From: Gentiana macrophylla
Lineage: Eukaryota > Streptophyta > Magnoliopsida > Gentianales > Gentianaceae
DNA length: 64,000 bases
Direction: 5' to 3'
Assembly (NCBI GenBank): GCA_026214975.1
Contig: CM047805.1
Location: forward strand, 64,278,170-64,342,169
Shown here: one piece after another, positions 11,471-24,197 of the stretch
Layout: each line of letters opens with the position of its first letter
Numbering within the stretch: position 1 is the stretch's first letter
Notes under the pieces: generated by a model
Databases searched by the model: none
What the model saw: the letters and a program-made list of their open reading frames with translations, nothing else
What the model was told of the DNA's origin: nothing
Program-made: the position numbers and the translations under genes

Positions 11471-13749
11471 GGGTCCATAGTGGTCAGTAGTAAGCATGAC
11501 TTTTGGAAAGTTTCCATAAGGTCTTCTCCTAAAAGTGTCATACTTTGGTTCATACATGTATTCCACACATCCATAAGTTCTTACAGTAGGTTGTGTAGGA
11601 TTCACATATGTTTTCTGGCCTTTTGGGTTATAATGCTGTTTGAAGTGATTCTTGGTGTTAGAAGCATTAGTATAACCATTTGTTTCTTTGTCTGTTAGGA
11701 ACGATACTGTAATATGGAGTCTGTTGAGGTCCCTGCTGAGGCCTCTTATAAGTCCTCTGCTGAGTCCTTTACTGATTCCATTGCTTAGGTTTTACCCTAG
11801 CAGTATGGTTATACTCATTGTTTCTATCAGCAGGTGCATGAATATTCCAATCATCATCAGTAGGGAACAGTCTACCTTTCCCCCTGAGATAAGTATCCCT
11901 TGAATGATTAACATTTTTAGATTTGAGATTCTTATCCTTGGAATATTTCTGACCTTTACCTTTTTGTGGTCCAGCAGACTTGGTAGCAGGTCTGCCATCA
12001 ATAGGTCTAGGAGGTCCAGCAGTCCTATTTTTAGATTTGTTCTTTTTGTTAAGAGCTATTGACTTCTGATTTTGCTTCCTTAAAGTATTCTCAGTAGGTT
12101 TTACTGCCTCAACAACCTTACTTGGAGTTGGATCTTGTGCTGGTACAAACTTAGGACCAATTCTGGTGCTAGGTTCAGTAACCTTACTGGATCCACTCTT
12201 TTTGGATTGTTGAGTTCCAAATCCAAGCCCTGTTTTATCACCATAAGGCTTTCCAGACTTGTATACAGTAGTGGTGCAAGATGGTTCAGCAGATTCAGGG
12301 GCTGCTGGATGATCAGCAGGCTTACACTGATTCTGTCCAACACCTTTTTCCTTACCTTTGAGAACTCTTAATTCAGCTTTCAATCTTCCAACTTCTAATT
12401 CAAAAGCTTATTTTTCAGCCTTCACAACCTCATAACCAGATTGTATTATCCTCAGTTGATTAAGGATGGCATCCAAAGTCTCATTATTGTCAGAATTTCT
12501 AGGATTTGAACCACAAATTGATTCACAATCACTTCAGCGCAGAGTATTGATGGATCTGATGATTGTATACCTCCTCGTTTCATCCATATTGGCCATCAAA
12601 GCATAATCTTCCATATCGAAGAACTTGGTGTTGTGTCATCGATTCATTTCCTTTTTCAGATTCCACTTCATACCTTGATTCATCTTCAGCAACCATAGCC
12701 TTCTTGTCATGTCTTCTTTGTTGACTCTTGGTCTTCAGTAGGTCTGGACAATCAGGTCTAAAGTGTCCAGGCTTCTTGCAGTTGAAGCAAAGATAATCAG
12801 GTTCCTTACTTTGTTTTAACTCAGGACAGTCAGGTTTGAAGTGTCCTGGTTTCTTGCAATGAAAGCACAGATAGTCATTATCTTTCTTTGATTCTTCTTT
12901 CTTTCTTTCAGTAGGCCTTTTGTGAAGTTCCTTGCGGGGGCCTTTCTGTCTTCATCATCCCGATTTTCTTGCTCGGGAGGGCAATGCATTCTGCATCTCA
13001 TCCAGCAGATCATCTTGTCCTCGGATGTTTCTTCTTGATGTGAAGCAGCCAATGCAGTGGTTTTTGGCTCCTCTTTTTCAGTCTCAGGTACAAGCTTTTT
13101 GCTAAATTCATAAGCCTTGAGATCTGAAAACAACTTGAAGGTGTCTTCTTCATGCAACTTTCTCATTTCTTCTATTGCAGTCACCTTCATTTTCCAAACA
13201 TCTTTTGCAGGTAGAGCCTCCAAGATTTTGGTGTTTATTTCTTCTTTTGAATAACTTAAACTTAGCAGGGTAAGTTCATCCAGGATTGCATTAAATCTTG
13301 ATTCCATTTGCTCAATGGTCTCATTTGGTAGCATCTTGAACTTTTGAAACATCTTTTTGACCACACTGATTTTATTCTTCTTTATTGCATCAGTGCATTC
13401 ACAGATTAACTGTATCTTGTCCCAAAGTTCCTTAGCAGTTTTGCAATCTTTAACCTTCATGTACATATTGCTATCCAAGGTTCTATAAATGATGTCAATA
13501 GCAATATTGTTGAGGTTTGCTCTTTTACATCTTACGCATTCCATTCTCTTTTGGGTTTAGGAATGTACTCGGTTGTATCACCCACTTGTTATTGCCTTGG
13601 TAATCTCTCGGTGGTCCATCGATTAGTACATCCATCATCTCATCATGAGTTGCAAAGCAAGGTAAGCTGCATTTCGACGTTTATACTCATCAAATCTATC
13701 TAGAGAACACATCAAAGATAGTTCTAGCATATGCGTGTGTGTTATCCAT
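11471..13749 (-). pseudogene. gag with tandem zinc knuckles
   Basis: The likely start is the ATG at 13749 (MDNTHAYARTIFDVF), followed after a break by a 242-codon open segment (12816-13544) with the UBN2-type capsid fold signatures (CKTAKELWDKI, ETIEQMESRFNAILDEL). Two CCHC knuckles follow in tandem: CFHCKKPGHFKPDC near 12840-12880 and CFNCKKPGHFRPDC near 12755-12795. A 204-codon basic, serine- and proline-rich segment (11769-12383) leads to the protease. Frame breaks separate the pieces. Confidence 0.85.
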
Positions 13750-13837
13750 GATGCAAGTCTTTGAAAATCAAGAACTTGAAAGAAAGTTTCAAAGAATTTT
13801 CACAAGCACAACAAGTAGGATTTCTTGAGCGTAAGCC

Positions 13838-13853
13838 TTCGCTCGATACCAAT
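13838..13853 (-). promoter_or_regulatory. Primer-binding site of inner Sirevirus-like element
   Basis: The minus strand reads ATTGGTATCGAGCG directly after the 5' LTR. The initiator-Met primer site would be TGGTATCAGAGC. The loss of one A from CAG is the same defect seen at other CAG sites here and may be a sequence error. Confidence 0.75.
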
Positions 13854-15542
13854 TGTTGGTCCCTTGAAAAGGCTTTGGTTAAGTTTTAGGGGGGTGAATA
13901 AACTTAACACTTAAAACTTTTGGAGTTAACAAATTCGCAACTTCATCGATCTGCGATACTTGATGAGTCTCTTGATACCTCGATAACTTCTTGATAAACA
14001 TGAGTCTCTTGTGATTGAGTTTTTGAATTTGTGCAAATGGAATTATATAAAAATTAAGCCTTAATACTTGTTGTTAAATATGATACTAAGTATTAGATAC
14101 TCAGTAGTGCAAGTGTGTGTGATTTCAGTTGCTAGATTTAGTAGGTTGATGTGTAAAATAAACTAAGTGCATAATGTAAATGCTGAAAGTAAGTAGGCAG
14201 ATTTTATAGTGGTTCCAGGTGGTGTAATCTGTCGACCCACTCTTCTCCTATGATGTTGGAGGAAATTCACTAGAGATCTTTGATGTAGCTTTTACAAAGA
14301 TTCCTAAGTTGCTTGTCCTTCACCAACAACTATGGCTTCACAAATCGAAAACTAGGAACATGTAGGATTGTTTGCCCGAGTCTTCCTTTGGTCCTTGAAG
14401 GGTTGGATTGCCTCTTCACCACTCCACCACAAAACAATGATCTTTCACACAAGCGTGCTTCACTTTGTCTTGAGATGTTCTTTATAAAATAAAGATTGAA
14501 TCAAATAAATGATTCGAGATCGACATCTTGATTAAGATGATATAATCAGCGACTTGCGAGGCTTCAAGTGTGTATGCTTGATGTAGCTTGAATGCGAGAA
14601 TACACTTGAAGAATTTCTCGGATCGGTAGCTTTAGTTGATAAGTTCAACAGGTGTTTTTCACTCAATAAAATATCTCTTCAAAATTTATCAGTTTTCATC
14701 ATCTTGTTTCTGAGTTGAAAGTCCTCTATTTATAGGCAAGAATGCATGTGACTTGTATTTGAAATTCAAATGTAACCGTTCCTTGTTTTTGTCCCATCTG
14801 ATTTGCATTTTGTCACTATTCATAGGACTGACACTGTCAGAATTCCTTTTTGACAGTGCAGTCTGTCCACCCTTTGACTTATAACCAATGGTTAAAAATC
14901 TGAATCATCCCAACGTCTTTTTGATCTCAGCCTTTGATTTGTTTGATAAGTCAGAGGTAGTTGGCTGTCCTTATCCATGTAATCTTCCAATAATCTTGAA
15001 TTAATCGAGGTATATTATCGTGAGTTCATTAGTCTCTGAGAGATACTATCGATCTATTGACGACAATTTCTTTGTGTATAAACTACAATGCAGCTGATTT
15101 CTTTTATCTAACTTTTACTTGTGAAGTTAGATTACACCTTTTTAATTATAACCAAGTTCCAAACATCATCCAACTTGTGGAACTTAGACCTTCTTCACAA
15201 GGTATATGTAATCGTTTAGGTCATCACTGGACTTGCCTAAATTTCGATTCCATATCCTTGACTTAAATTACTAAGTTTGATCCCTTAGCCTTTTGTAACT
15301 GAGTTTGAGCCCTCAGCCTTCAGTCTTCAGCAGGTTTCAGACTAGTCTACTAACCTATCTACCCCTCGATGTGGATCGATCATTGATATAGATCGGCTGA
15401 CCCTTTCTGATGCTTGTTTGATCAAACCTATTCATAAATCAAACTCTAATAAACCTATACATTTGATCTAGACATCTTTTTGCCTTTGCACTATAACAGC
15501 TAGTCTGGCACTCATCATCAAAACATAGAAATAAGTCCAACA
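13854..15542 (-). repeat. 5' LTR of inner Sirevirus-like element
   Basis: Full-length partner of 1796-3495, about 1690 bp, with the same TGTTGG...CCAACA ends. It is followed by AACAA (15543-15547), against AACAG at 1791-1795 on the other side. Confidence 0.93.
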
Positions 15543-15547
15543 AACAA

Positions 15548-16452
15548 GTTCACCGTTTTCTTGAGAACTTGATTGTTGAGTAAGGTTGGTGTTGTATCAA
15601 ATTAATGATACAAATGTGAGAGCTTTTGCTGAATCTGATTTTGAAGTTTAGGTTGCAGCTCAGTTGATCAAGTAGATCTCTAGATGGTTTTTTTAAGAAC
15701 TGTTGTTGATATGCTTGATTTCTAAATCTGGATTGGTAAGCTTCTAAGATGAGGATCTTGTTGAGAGATGTCTTTCTAGATTTTCAAGAACTTGCTTGTT
15801 TTTTCAACTTTTCTCAACTACTTCTTCAGTTGTTCTTCTTCATCCTTATATAGTCTTCGTAGGGTAGGTGTACCGTTGAAGAATGAGTGGCTTTGATTCG
15901 ATGCTGAGTTGTCACTTGAACTTTTGAAATTGGCTCGTTCATCTTTTATCCGTTGGAGCCTGTACTTGATAGCTTCTAGAAGATAACTTTATAGAATCAA
16001 ATGCTATTTCTCCACTTGTATGATTTCGTAGACGTTGGATCAAATGTTGATCGTATGGTTGGCTACACGCCCTTTAATTTATCACTTCATTTGTCTTTTA
16101 GTCACTTGAGAGCATTTACTAGTCTCTGTTCTGATCTCGTACCCTTCTGAGCTCTTGATGCTTTACTCGTCCGCTCTGCTTTGCTTGTCTGCTCTTTGTT
16201 TTGTTTCCTGGTCTGCTTTGCCTCTGATGATCCTGTCTTGAGTAGTCTTGCTTGGTAGATGGACAATAGTCTGGCTTCTGGTCATCTGGTCTTCTAGTCT
16301 TCAATCCTAGACTAACTTAGACTATAAATACAAAAGCAAAGTCTGACTAATCCTATACAATTCACATGTCAGACTACTAAGCAAACTTATACTTGGTTTC
16401 TAAACCAACTAATTTGGTTTCATCAACGCTTCTACTCTATGGGGACCTAACA
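15548..16452 (-). mobile_element. Outer Sirevirus-like LTR, right part
   Basis: This continues the LTR begun at 1237-1795. It ends GGGGACCTAACA, near-complementary to the TGTTGGTCC start, giving a rejoined LTR of about 1.46 kb. A minus-strand open frame at 16119-16304 has no domain and is not called. Confidence 0.65.
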
Positions 16453-17050
16453 ATCTTTAACAAAAAAAAAACTACAATTTAACCTCTTAAAACACAATAA
16501 ACATCATAATTTAAATTTGCAAGTGAACTACTTGTGAATCAGATTGAATGATGACGTACCGAATGATGATCGGATCATCTTTCTTGTTCTTTCTTTTTGC
16601 TCGTACTTAGGGGTGTAATCGACCCGAGTCAAGTAGATACTCCTAGGGCTCGACTTGGCTCGACTAAAAAAATTCGGGCTTGATCACGATCGAGCCATAA
16701 AAAAGGAAAGATCAAACTCAATTCGCTAAATACTTGATATAGCTCGACTCGGCTCGTAAGCTCGATTATTTTCTTAAAAGTCACTTACTTTTTATAAAAT
16801 ATTGCAAGATCGAGCTCAACTCGTCTAATGCTCGACTCGAATACTAATTAATGAATTATAAAAATAGTATTTAATAATAAATTTTATAAATATAATTAGT
16901 TAAATAATTATTTAATCAAGCTCGATTAACTCGCAAGCTACTAGATTATTATAATTTAAAACTCAAGATCGGCTCAATTAATTATTCCCGGCTCAATTAA
17001 TTATTTTGAGTGGCGGAGGTATACATATCATGCCCAAAATCAATAAACCA
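16453..17050. other. Non-coding spacer with CTCGA-rich dispersed repeat
   Basis: No gene is visible. From about 16610 to 17010 the sequence repeats CTCGACT/GCTCGATT words, a pattern common in decayed plant transposons. A short poly(A) run lies near 16466. Confidence 0.5.
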
Positions 17051-17055
17051 TTGAT

Positions 17056-17262
17056 TGTTATAAAACTAAGAAGATAATGGAGGAAGAACAAGAGGAAATA
17101 CAAGTATAGAAAAAAAGAAAATTGCTTATGTGTTATTCCAATTAGATAAGAGGGTATTTATAGTAGAGATTACAATGTGAACATAATAATCTGAATTAAT
17201 CACAAATCTACTTAAATCAATCAGAATAATAGATAATCCATCAATGATATTATTTCATAACA
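17056..17262 (-). repeat. 3' LTR of the 7.3-kb Copia
   Basis: Direct repeat of 24198-24404, preceded by TTGAT and followed by CTCCCCCTTATATA, the complement of a polypurine tract. Confidence 0.9.
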
Positions 17263-17397
17263 CTCCCCCTTATATATCTATTATTTAAACATACAACAGA
17301 TATGATATGCCTCATTAAAACCTTACTAAGAGAAAACCCGGAGGAAAAAATCTTAGTTATGGAAAAATAGTACATATTTATCTGTTTGATTTACTCC

Positions 17398-19130
17398 TGT
17401 CACGGATTTATCTAATGAAAATAACAAGTAATAAAATTTATAAATCCGGTATTCCCCAAGTGTAGGGATCGTAGTATAGCGATTAATACCGGGTCGATCT
17501 TACGGGGAATCGGAGGTTGTTAACTCTAGTTTTTATTCTAACTAATCTAAGGGTGTCACGATTACTAACCTAAACAGCAAATAAAACTAGACGAGAGTGA
17601 AAGTAAAAATAACACGAATGTAAAACTGGACAGAAGGATGAATCTAAAGCCAGGGAAGATACGGGTTGCGAACAATTTAAACTACAACTAAACCTAAGAT
17701 GCAATAAGAAGATTTGATTAAACTAAACAATTCAAGTTTTAAGGGATTAAATTCAAATTATAACAAACAAACGAGCAATTGATCCACCTATCCTATCAAC
17801 ATTTAATTCCTAATCAGATTAATTCGTGACTTCTAACCAAGTTGTGATTCACCTCATCTAAAGTACGAACCCTAATTTCTTAGATAGTCCATCTATTAAT
17901 CTCTATCTTTCGATCTAAGATTAACACTTTTTCTAACCAAAGATGTGAACTTTAACGTTTCTAATCTAGAAATCTAACCTATTAACTCTCGTTATATAGA
18001 TCAAATAACTATTCTTTTATCATGGGGATCTAGGGTTTACATGACTTTCATCAAAGTAAAACAATCAAGCATGCACATCTTTCGATATAATTGCAATAAA
18101 CATTCAAACATGATAAAGAAACAACTTGTATTAAAAACTCACAAATTAATCAAGATTCGAATCTGAATAGTTGACGGATAGGCTTCACAATGCTCGTTCA
18201 AGGGCTTTTAGCCTCTAAGCATCCTCTTGAAAGCTTGGAATTGTTGAAGAAAAGAACATAAAACTAACTAATTTAATCTAGGATTTAAGTGCATAAAACT
18301 GAAGGAAAAGTATGTAAAAACGCAGCCTGAGCCGCCCCTAGGATTAGGGTTTGAAGTCTTTTGTAATTGCCTTCTTAATGTGGAAAAACGCAGCTGTATT
18401 TATAGATGTCAAAGTCGGCTGTGCTGAGGCGGTGGACGGACGGGCGTCCGGTCTTCCTGGACGCTCGTTCGCTCAGCTTTTGAACTCTCTGTATTGAAAT
18501 CGCACCTCCGGACGCCCGTTCACTCAATCAAACGCCCGTCCACTCTGGACGGAACCTGGACGCCAGTTCAGCTGGGTCAAATTTTTGATTTCTCCATCTT
18601 TATCCTTTCTCTTCTATCCAAATTCATCATTACCTCTTTTATCATCATATATTTCGACTCTTATCTTCATTTAATCACCAATTGAGCATCAACACGTATC
18701 TTTAACACATTAAAACACCGCAAAATGTAATATCATCCAAATAATCCTAAAATCACAATTAAAACACCAAAATTAACCAATTTTGCGAATAACTCATTTA
18801 AAATATCATTTACTCAACAATTCGATTAAACACTCGTTTCTTATGCAAATTATACAAAGATGAGGGAAATTATCATAAAATATAGCATTATAAAACGTAT
18901 AAAATCACCCTTAACAACTCCCCCGAACCAAGCGTCAATTTAGATATTTCAATTGCTGCATCCCAATGCGCTTCACTGGTCTTTCAAATGTTGCAGTCGA
19001 CAATGTCTTGATAAATAATTATCAGTTGACCGGATCTGTTGCACATCAATCTCCTCATTCTTTTGCAAATCATGAGTAAAGAATAACTTCGGGAAAATTT
19101 TCGGTTAGCTCAGCATACCACTTCATTCAC
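17398..19130 (-). mobile_element. Gypsy-type 3' LTR with adjoining internal fragment
   Basis: An LTR of about 1519 bp (17398-18916), TGTCACGG...CCCTTAACA in plus reading, is followed by ACTCCCCCGAACC, a polypurine tract in minus orientation, and then about 200 bp of internal sequence. The phrase 'TCCCCAAGTGTAGGGATCG' and the 'TACCGGGTCGATC' box are typical of plant Ty3/Gypsy LTR ends and resemble the box near 57940 in the Athila-like element. A run of CGCCCGTCC-like words lies at 18425-18560. The 5' half of the element is absent. Confidence 0.65.
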
Positions 19131-19144
19131 CACACTCAGGTAGA

Positions 19145-19695
19145 CTCAAGAACGAACATTTGGCGTATCATTTGGGCGATTAAAGGGCCGCTAAGAGAAA
19201 ACATCCTTTTATGGCAGATCTACCGAGAGGCCCTCCCAACGACCCACCTATTAGCTGTGAGGGGCATTAGCGATGACGATACTTGTTGCGTTTGTGGAAC
19301 TTATTCTGAAACGATCCTCCATGCTTTACGTGATTGTCCGTGGACCTATAATATGTGGAGGAATCTCATTCACTGTCAACATTGGGCGGGTTTCATTTCC
19401 ACCCAATCCACACAAACTTGGCTTGAGTCCTGCCTAATGGTAAATATGTACAAACATTGACAACCTGGCTTTCTGGAGGTTCATTTTCCGTGAAACTGTG
19501 GCAAGCATCTGGTACTGGCGAAACAAAGAATACCACTGCTCTGACACCCAGCGTCCCCCAATGATGGTCCTCATCTCTGATGCTATTCGGCGAGCTCGTG
19601 AGCTTAGATTAGCCTGGTCTTGAGATTCAGATTTACCTCATGTATTTTCTTTAAAGTTGTTTGTACAGTTTGTTGATTAATAAAATATCCGGTTT
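19145..19695 (+). mobile_element. LINE tail: zf-RVT segment and 3' end
   Basis: The plus strand encodes WRIIWAIKGPLRENILLWQI, then CCVCGTYSETILHALRDCPW and MWRNLI, the reverse-transcriptase zinc-binding (zf-RVT) region of plant L1-type LINEs. A frameshift occurs near 19459, after which FWRFIFRETVASIWYW continues. The sequence ends in an untranslated tail with AATAAAAT near 19680. No RT or RNase H is present. Confidence 0.8.
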
Positions 19696-19980
19696 CGACC
19701 ACAAATATGTTTTGTTAATCCCCATTAATATAACCTCGCTTCAATTGAGATATGCAAGATGCATTGTCTTCATATAGTGCAGTTAAATGATTTTCATTCT
19801 CATCTAGACAATATCTCAATGAATAAATGGTAGAATTGATCGTAGTTGCATAACGTAAATGTCATGTACTATTAACTTTGCTAGAAAAACCCAGTGGGAA
19901 AAAAAAACTAGACAAGGTAAATAGTTCATGTCATATGCGTTTCTATGTGTTGATATGACTGCCTCATTAAAAACCTTTAA

Positions 19981-20230
19981 CTAAGAAAACTCTTTGGAAA
20001 AAACTTGGTTAAAGGGAAAAAGAGTACAATCATTGGTTTTAAGACCAAATCCACACAAAAGTTTTGAAGTTGTCGCTCTTCCTGACGACAACAATCTTTC
20101 AAATGTACGCATTCCATTATTATAAACACTTATTATCCAAACCGATGTAGGAATAATCTTAGTGAACAAATCTATTAGATTGTCACGAGAGCGTACTTTT
20201 TCATATCACTCTCTTTTGGAGTTTATTGGA
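19981..20230 (-). pseudogene. C-terminal RNase H remnant of the 7.3-kb Copia
   Basis: The minus strand reads (D)LFTKIIPTSVW...YNNGMRTFERL, matching the Copia RNase H terminus (usually DLFTKxLPTxxF ... NIGMRRLKD). This identifies the otherwise unrecognisable interior as Copia pol. Confidence 0.75.
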
Positions 20231-23200
20231 TAGTCGAATGTAGGGGCTAATAAGTGTCATTTCCACTACTCACTCGTGCAACACATGCAACACAATCAAC
20301 ACTGTAATCAGCTAAATAATGGGGGAAGTAATATAATCGAAATTTGCATGTATATATTTCCACTATCATGCATCGTAATTCCTTAAAATTTATGACATTA
20401 ACCATGCATTACTTATATATTCCTTTCTCAATAGGAATCTACTCAACTAGTCATACTACATTCAACATGAATGTTAACGACCTTAGCCATATGCATGTTT
20501 CGATTGTCATATTAATTCATTTTTGAAATCCATCAAGGATTTTCATATCAATATTAATGTCCAACGACCCATAAATATACCGTCATGACATAAAGTTACT
20601 ACCAGATATATTAGTTAGCGGAATATTATATTATCTATAATGGGAGAATATATTTGATCATTAACAAACAAATATTTCCAATTCAAACTCAACCTCAATT
20701 GCTTATTTCATTTTTACCTAGTCTGAGTGTTTTCGACACTCTACTGATGACTTAGATACTGGATCCAGATATTATCATAGCAATTAAAGAGGCGAATATG
20801 TCGTCGACGACTATTATATTTTATTATAAATTTCTCCCGTAAATTTCATTGCTAATTAGCATAAACGGCCAATTCCTTATCAATGTATGGATTGGTTGTT
20901 CCGCAACCCCAATATTTAATCATCTGTCGCACGTACAATTTTATTTTGGGGTTTTTTTTGTCTTGAAGACGGATCTCTTTAAGAGATTTCATGAGTGACT
21001 GAATGTGAATTCATTTTCCACGGATTTTTATCTTTTACGCCGATCGGTATTCTACGCTTCTGGCATAGAGAAATATCATCAATCATATTGTTGGTGCCTT
21101 TATAAATAGTCACTCGTTTAATTTTAATAACAGCATCTGGCGGATTACTTGTTAAATACTCCAAGTAAATTATTTTCGTAAATCAGTTAAGCTTATGCGT
21201 GGAAGATCGTTTATGTTGTTAAAGTTTATCGGCATTCTTTTGTTCTAACATGGGGTTTTCTTTATCTCCCCCTAATGCCGAGAAACGATCTTCATCAAAC
21301 ATGTTGCACCGAGCTATACGTACATTGATGCTCTTTTATTCGCTTCAAACGATTTACACATTTAAAACATAGTGGTTTCATTAAATATCTCATTCCATGA
21401 GATTTTTGAAAACATTATCTCTCTTGCGCTTTATATACCACTATATGATTTCAGATTCTTCAAGAATCGTTCAAATTATACATCATATGTAGAGAAATCA
21501 CTCGAACGAGACATTGAACTTTTGGTTCATTTCTCCATTTTTCTCAAAAAATATTTGATGTATGCAAAATGTGCATAAAATCTACCCTTCATGGGTTTGA
21601 TATCAATGAATGATATGTGAACTCATATTTCATTTATGTCGAAGTTTTGTCACGAGATATAATTCATATTGGGTTTTCCTCCCCTCATTCTCGGACAACA
21701 TTTTTTCATAATCGATGTGTCGAAAATTTGAAATAACCCGTGACGGAGTCAACATTTTAATGTGAGATCCTCTTATGCGGGTATCAACAAACTTCTTTTA
21801 TATTTTTCGATTTGTGGAGAAATTTTGTCTCATATAGAGATATTATATCCGTTCTCACAATTATGGATACAATGTATCGAGTTATACTAATTTTCTTGAA
21901 TTACCATCCCAATTCTAGTGGGATTCTCACATAAAGAATGTTTATAACCACAATATTCTGAATCACTATATACATCTTAAATACTTAATTTTGTCGCATT
22001 CATTTCACAGAATGATTGTGATGCATCCTATGTAATATGATACATATATCATTGTTTTAAATGATGCATGTAGTATCAGTCACATTCTCTGTGTGGAATG
22101 GACATATCTCATTATTTTCAAACACATTGTTTATACACATTTCATCGGGAAATAGTATATAAAGCAAATATTTCAATCTCGATATAACACCCATATTACT
22201 CAAAAAAATCGAGACTTGAGAGAGCATAGTGCTTTATTTTTAATAATTTTATTTCAATATAGCACTTGCATATTGCATTACCATTTGCATCTCTCATTAA
22301 TTCTTTTGAGAACTTGTTTCTCAATATAATGTGCGTGTCGCACTATCGATGAGGCAATTTAATTGCTCTTATGTTCCTACTCCATTTCTTCCTTAGAACG
22401 AAATGAGCAATTAATTTTTTAAAATATAACAATTGTCACATAATATAAATGAATTACAATGATTAATTATTTTAAATACAAAATTACATTATGTATCAGT
22501 TCAAGCAAATCAAATTTATATTGTAAATGCTAGTGGATCCGAGGGACAATTATCCAGTATTACAATTCGTGAATCAATCATTATGAATAATTTCACTCAC
22601 CAATAAAGCATTATAATATGTTGTCATATTTATTCTTATCACAACTAGACAATAAATTTTGAATATGATAATAACATAGAGCAAATGCACCTTACAATCA
22701 AAGACCATATACATGGTATTCATTTTTAAAAACGCAGGTTGAATATTTTGTAATAAAATAAGTATAAATAATCACATTAATGATTATCACTACTCTTACA
22801 ATAATCATGCAAAATAAAATCTTTTCATTGAATAACCAAATATGATTTTATTTATTAAAATCAATGGAAACACTTTTTCCAAAAATTCAATGAATGCATT
22901 AATTGCCTCAATGATCATGCAATTATTATAAGGTTATGGGTAATATAAATCAAATTAGCTAAATGATATGACAATATCATGTTCTTATTTTTCATATCAT
23001 ATCAACTTTTTAGTGAGAAATATATTGCTAAATTATAAAGCAACGTATAAAACATTCTCACGTCGTATCAAATAAAGATCATATATGCGCACAACGTACG
23101 TGATTAACACAACTACGTAGACAATCATGTGAAATATAATCTATTTAATTTTAACTATTTAAAATGACTTTAATTAATATGAATATGATTGCAAAAGTAA

Positions 23201-24180
23201 TATACACGTGATTAATCCAGCGATTGAGGATCATATATTATTATTGTAGTCAAATAACAAGATTTACTTACCAAAAATACATGTACTGAATCATATATTA
23301 TTATTGTGGTCAAATAACAAGATTTACTTACCAAAAATACATGATGATACAATTATTTTCCTTTTTTTCTTTTTGAAGAAAACTAGTCACACGTATCAAT
23401 TATACACAATCGATAAAATAAAATTCCAAAGCTACTATATATATCACAAAATACTTTAGCCGTATCAAAACAAGGCCAAGACAAGAAACAATTTATTTAT
23501 TAATAAACGATGCTTAAGTTTAATTGCATCGTATAAACAATTTCTGTAAATCGCCACTAACTCTGACACGTGGCGTAATCTTCTAAAAGATTACTTTGTT
23601 TCTTGTCATGATTATTGATTTAATCATATAAAACAATTTTGTTAGGACGTATCAATAATGTCCTCCTCCACGACCATAACCAAATATTTATAAATTGAGT
23701 CACGTTTTTATAAAGTATGAACTCTTATAATTTGGTCGGGACTCATTATTTATTTTCATAATTCCACATCCAGTGGATTATTATTTTTCATTCATGATAC
23801 GAAATCATAATCAATTTCATATACATTATAAATTACTTTGATCGATATTGCTGCTTCAGGAGCATATCATCATAATAAAAAGTGATTTAATTTTTCATCG
23901 ATTATGGTCATGAAATCTCATGATTTGATGATGTCAATACCACTAGCATCAATATTACATATATCTAAAATAATAGAATTGATCGCGATAAATAATTCAA
24001 ATAAATCAAATTTTTACCTTAATGTTTACCTGTATCGAGATGTGTAGATATAAAATATATCAATTGATCGACTTGAGTCCTTCTGGCAATCTATTAATGG
24101 TGATTCTTGTGGGTTTTTTTTTTTCTCGAAGGTTGCCAAACTTGATCAAAACAATTTTGATGATTTGAGACGTGGTTAGA
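20231..24180 (-). other. Decayed Copia interior, no intact ORF
   Basis: The stretch is very AT-rich with no long open frame. I could not recognise RT, integrase or gag motifs. A tandem duplication of period 60 bp starts at 23231 (TCATATATTATTATTG; second copy at 23291). Confidence 0.5.
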
Positions 24181-24197
24181 GACTCGTGCTGATAACG

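Larger units (their letters stand above)
1796..15542 (-). mobile_element. Sirevirus-like Ty1/Copia retrotransposon, 13.7 kb, complete but broken
   Basis: The element is bounded by LTRs at 1796-3495 and 13854-15542, both TGTTGG...CCAACA. On the minus strand it reads 5' LTR, initiator-Met primer site, gag with two zinc knuckles, protease, integrase, RT/RNase H, a long third coding region and a polypurine tract. The gene order, large size, long LTRs, 'GAGGGGGGGTGAATAAAC' LTR phrase and extra 3' coding region are those of the Sirevirus (SIRE1-type) Copia lineage. Flanking 5-mers are AACAG and AACAA, an imperfect target duplication. It lies inside another Sirevirus-like LTR. Many frames are broken, probably in part by CAG/CTG consensus errors. 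Confidence 0.9.
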
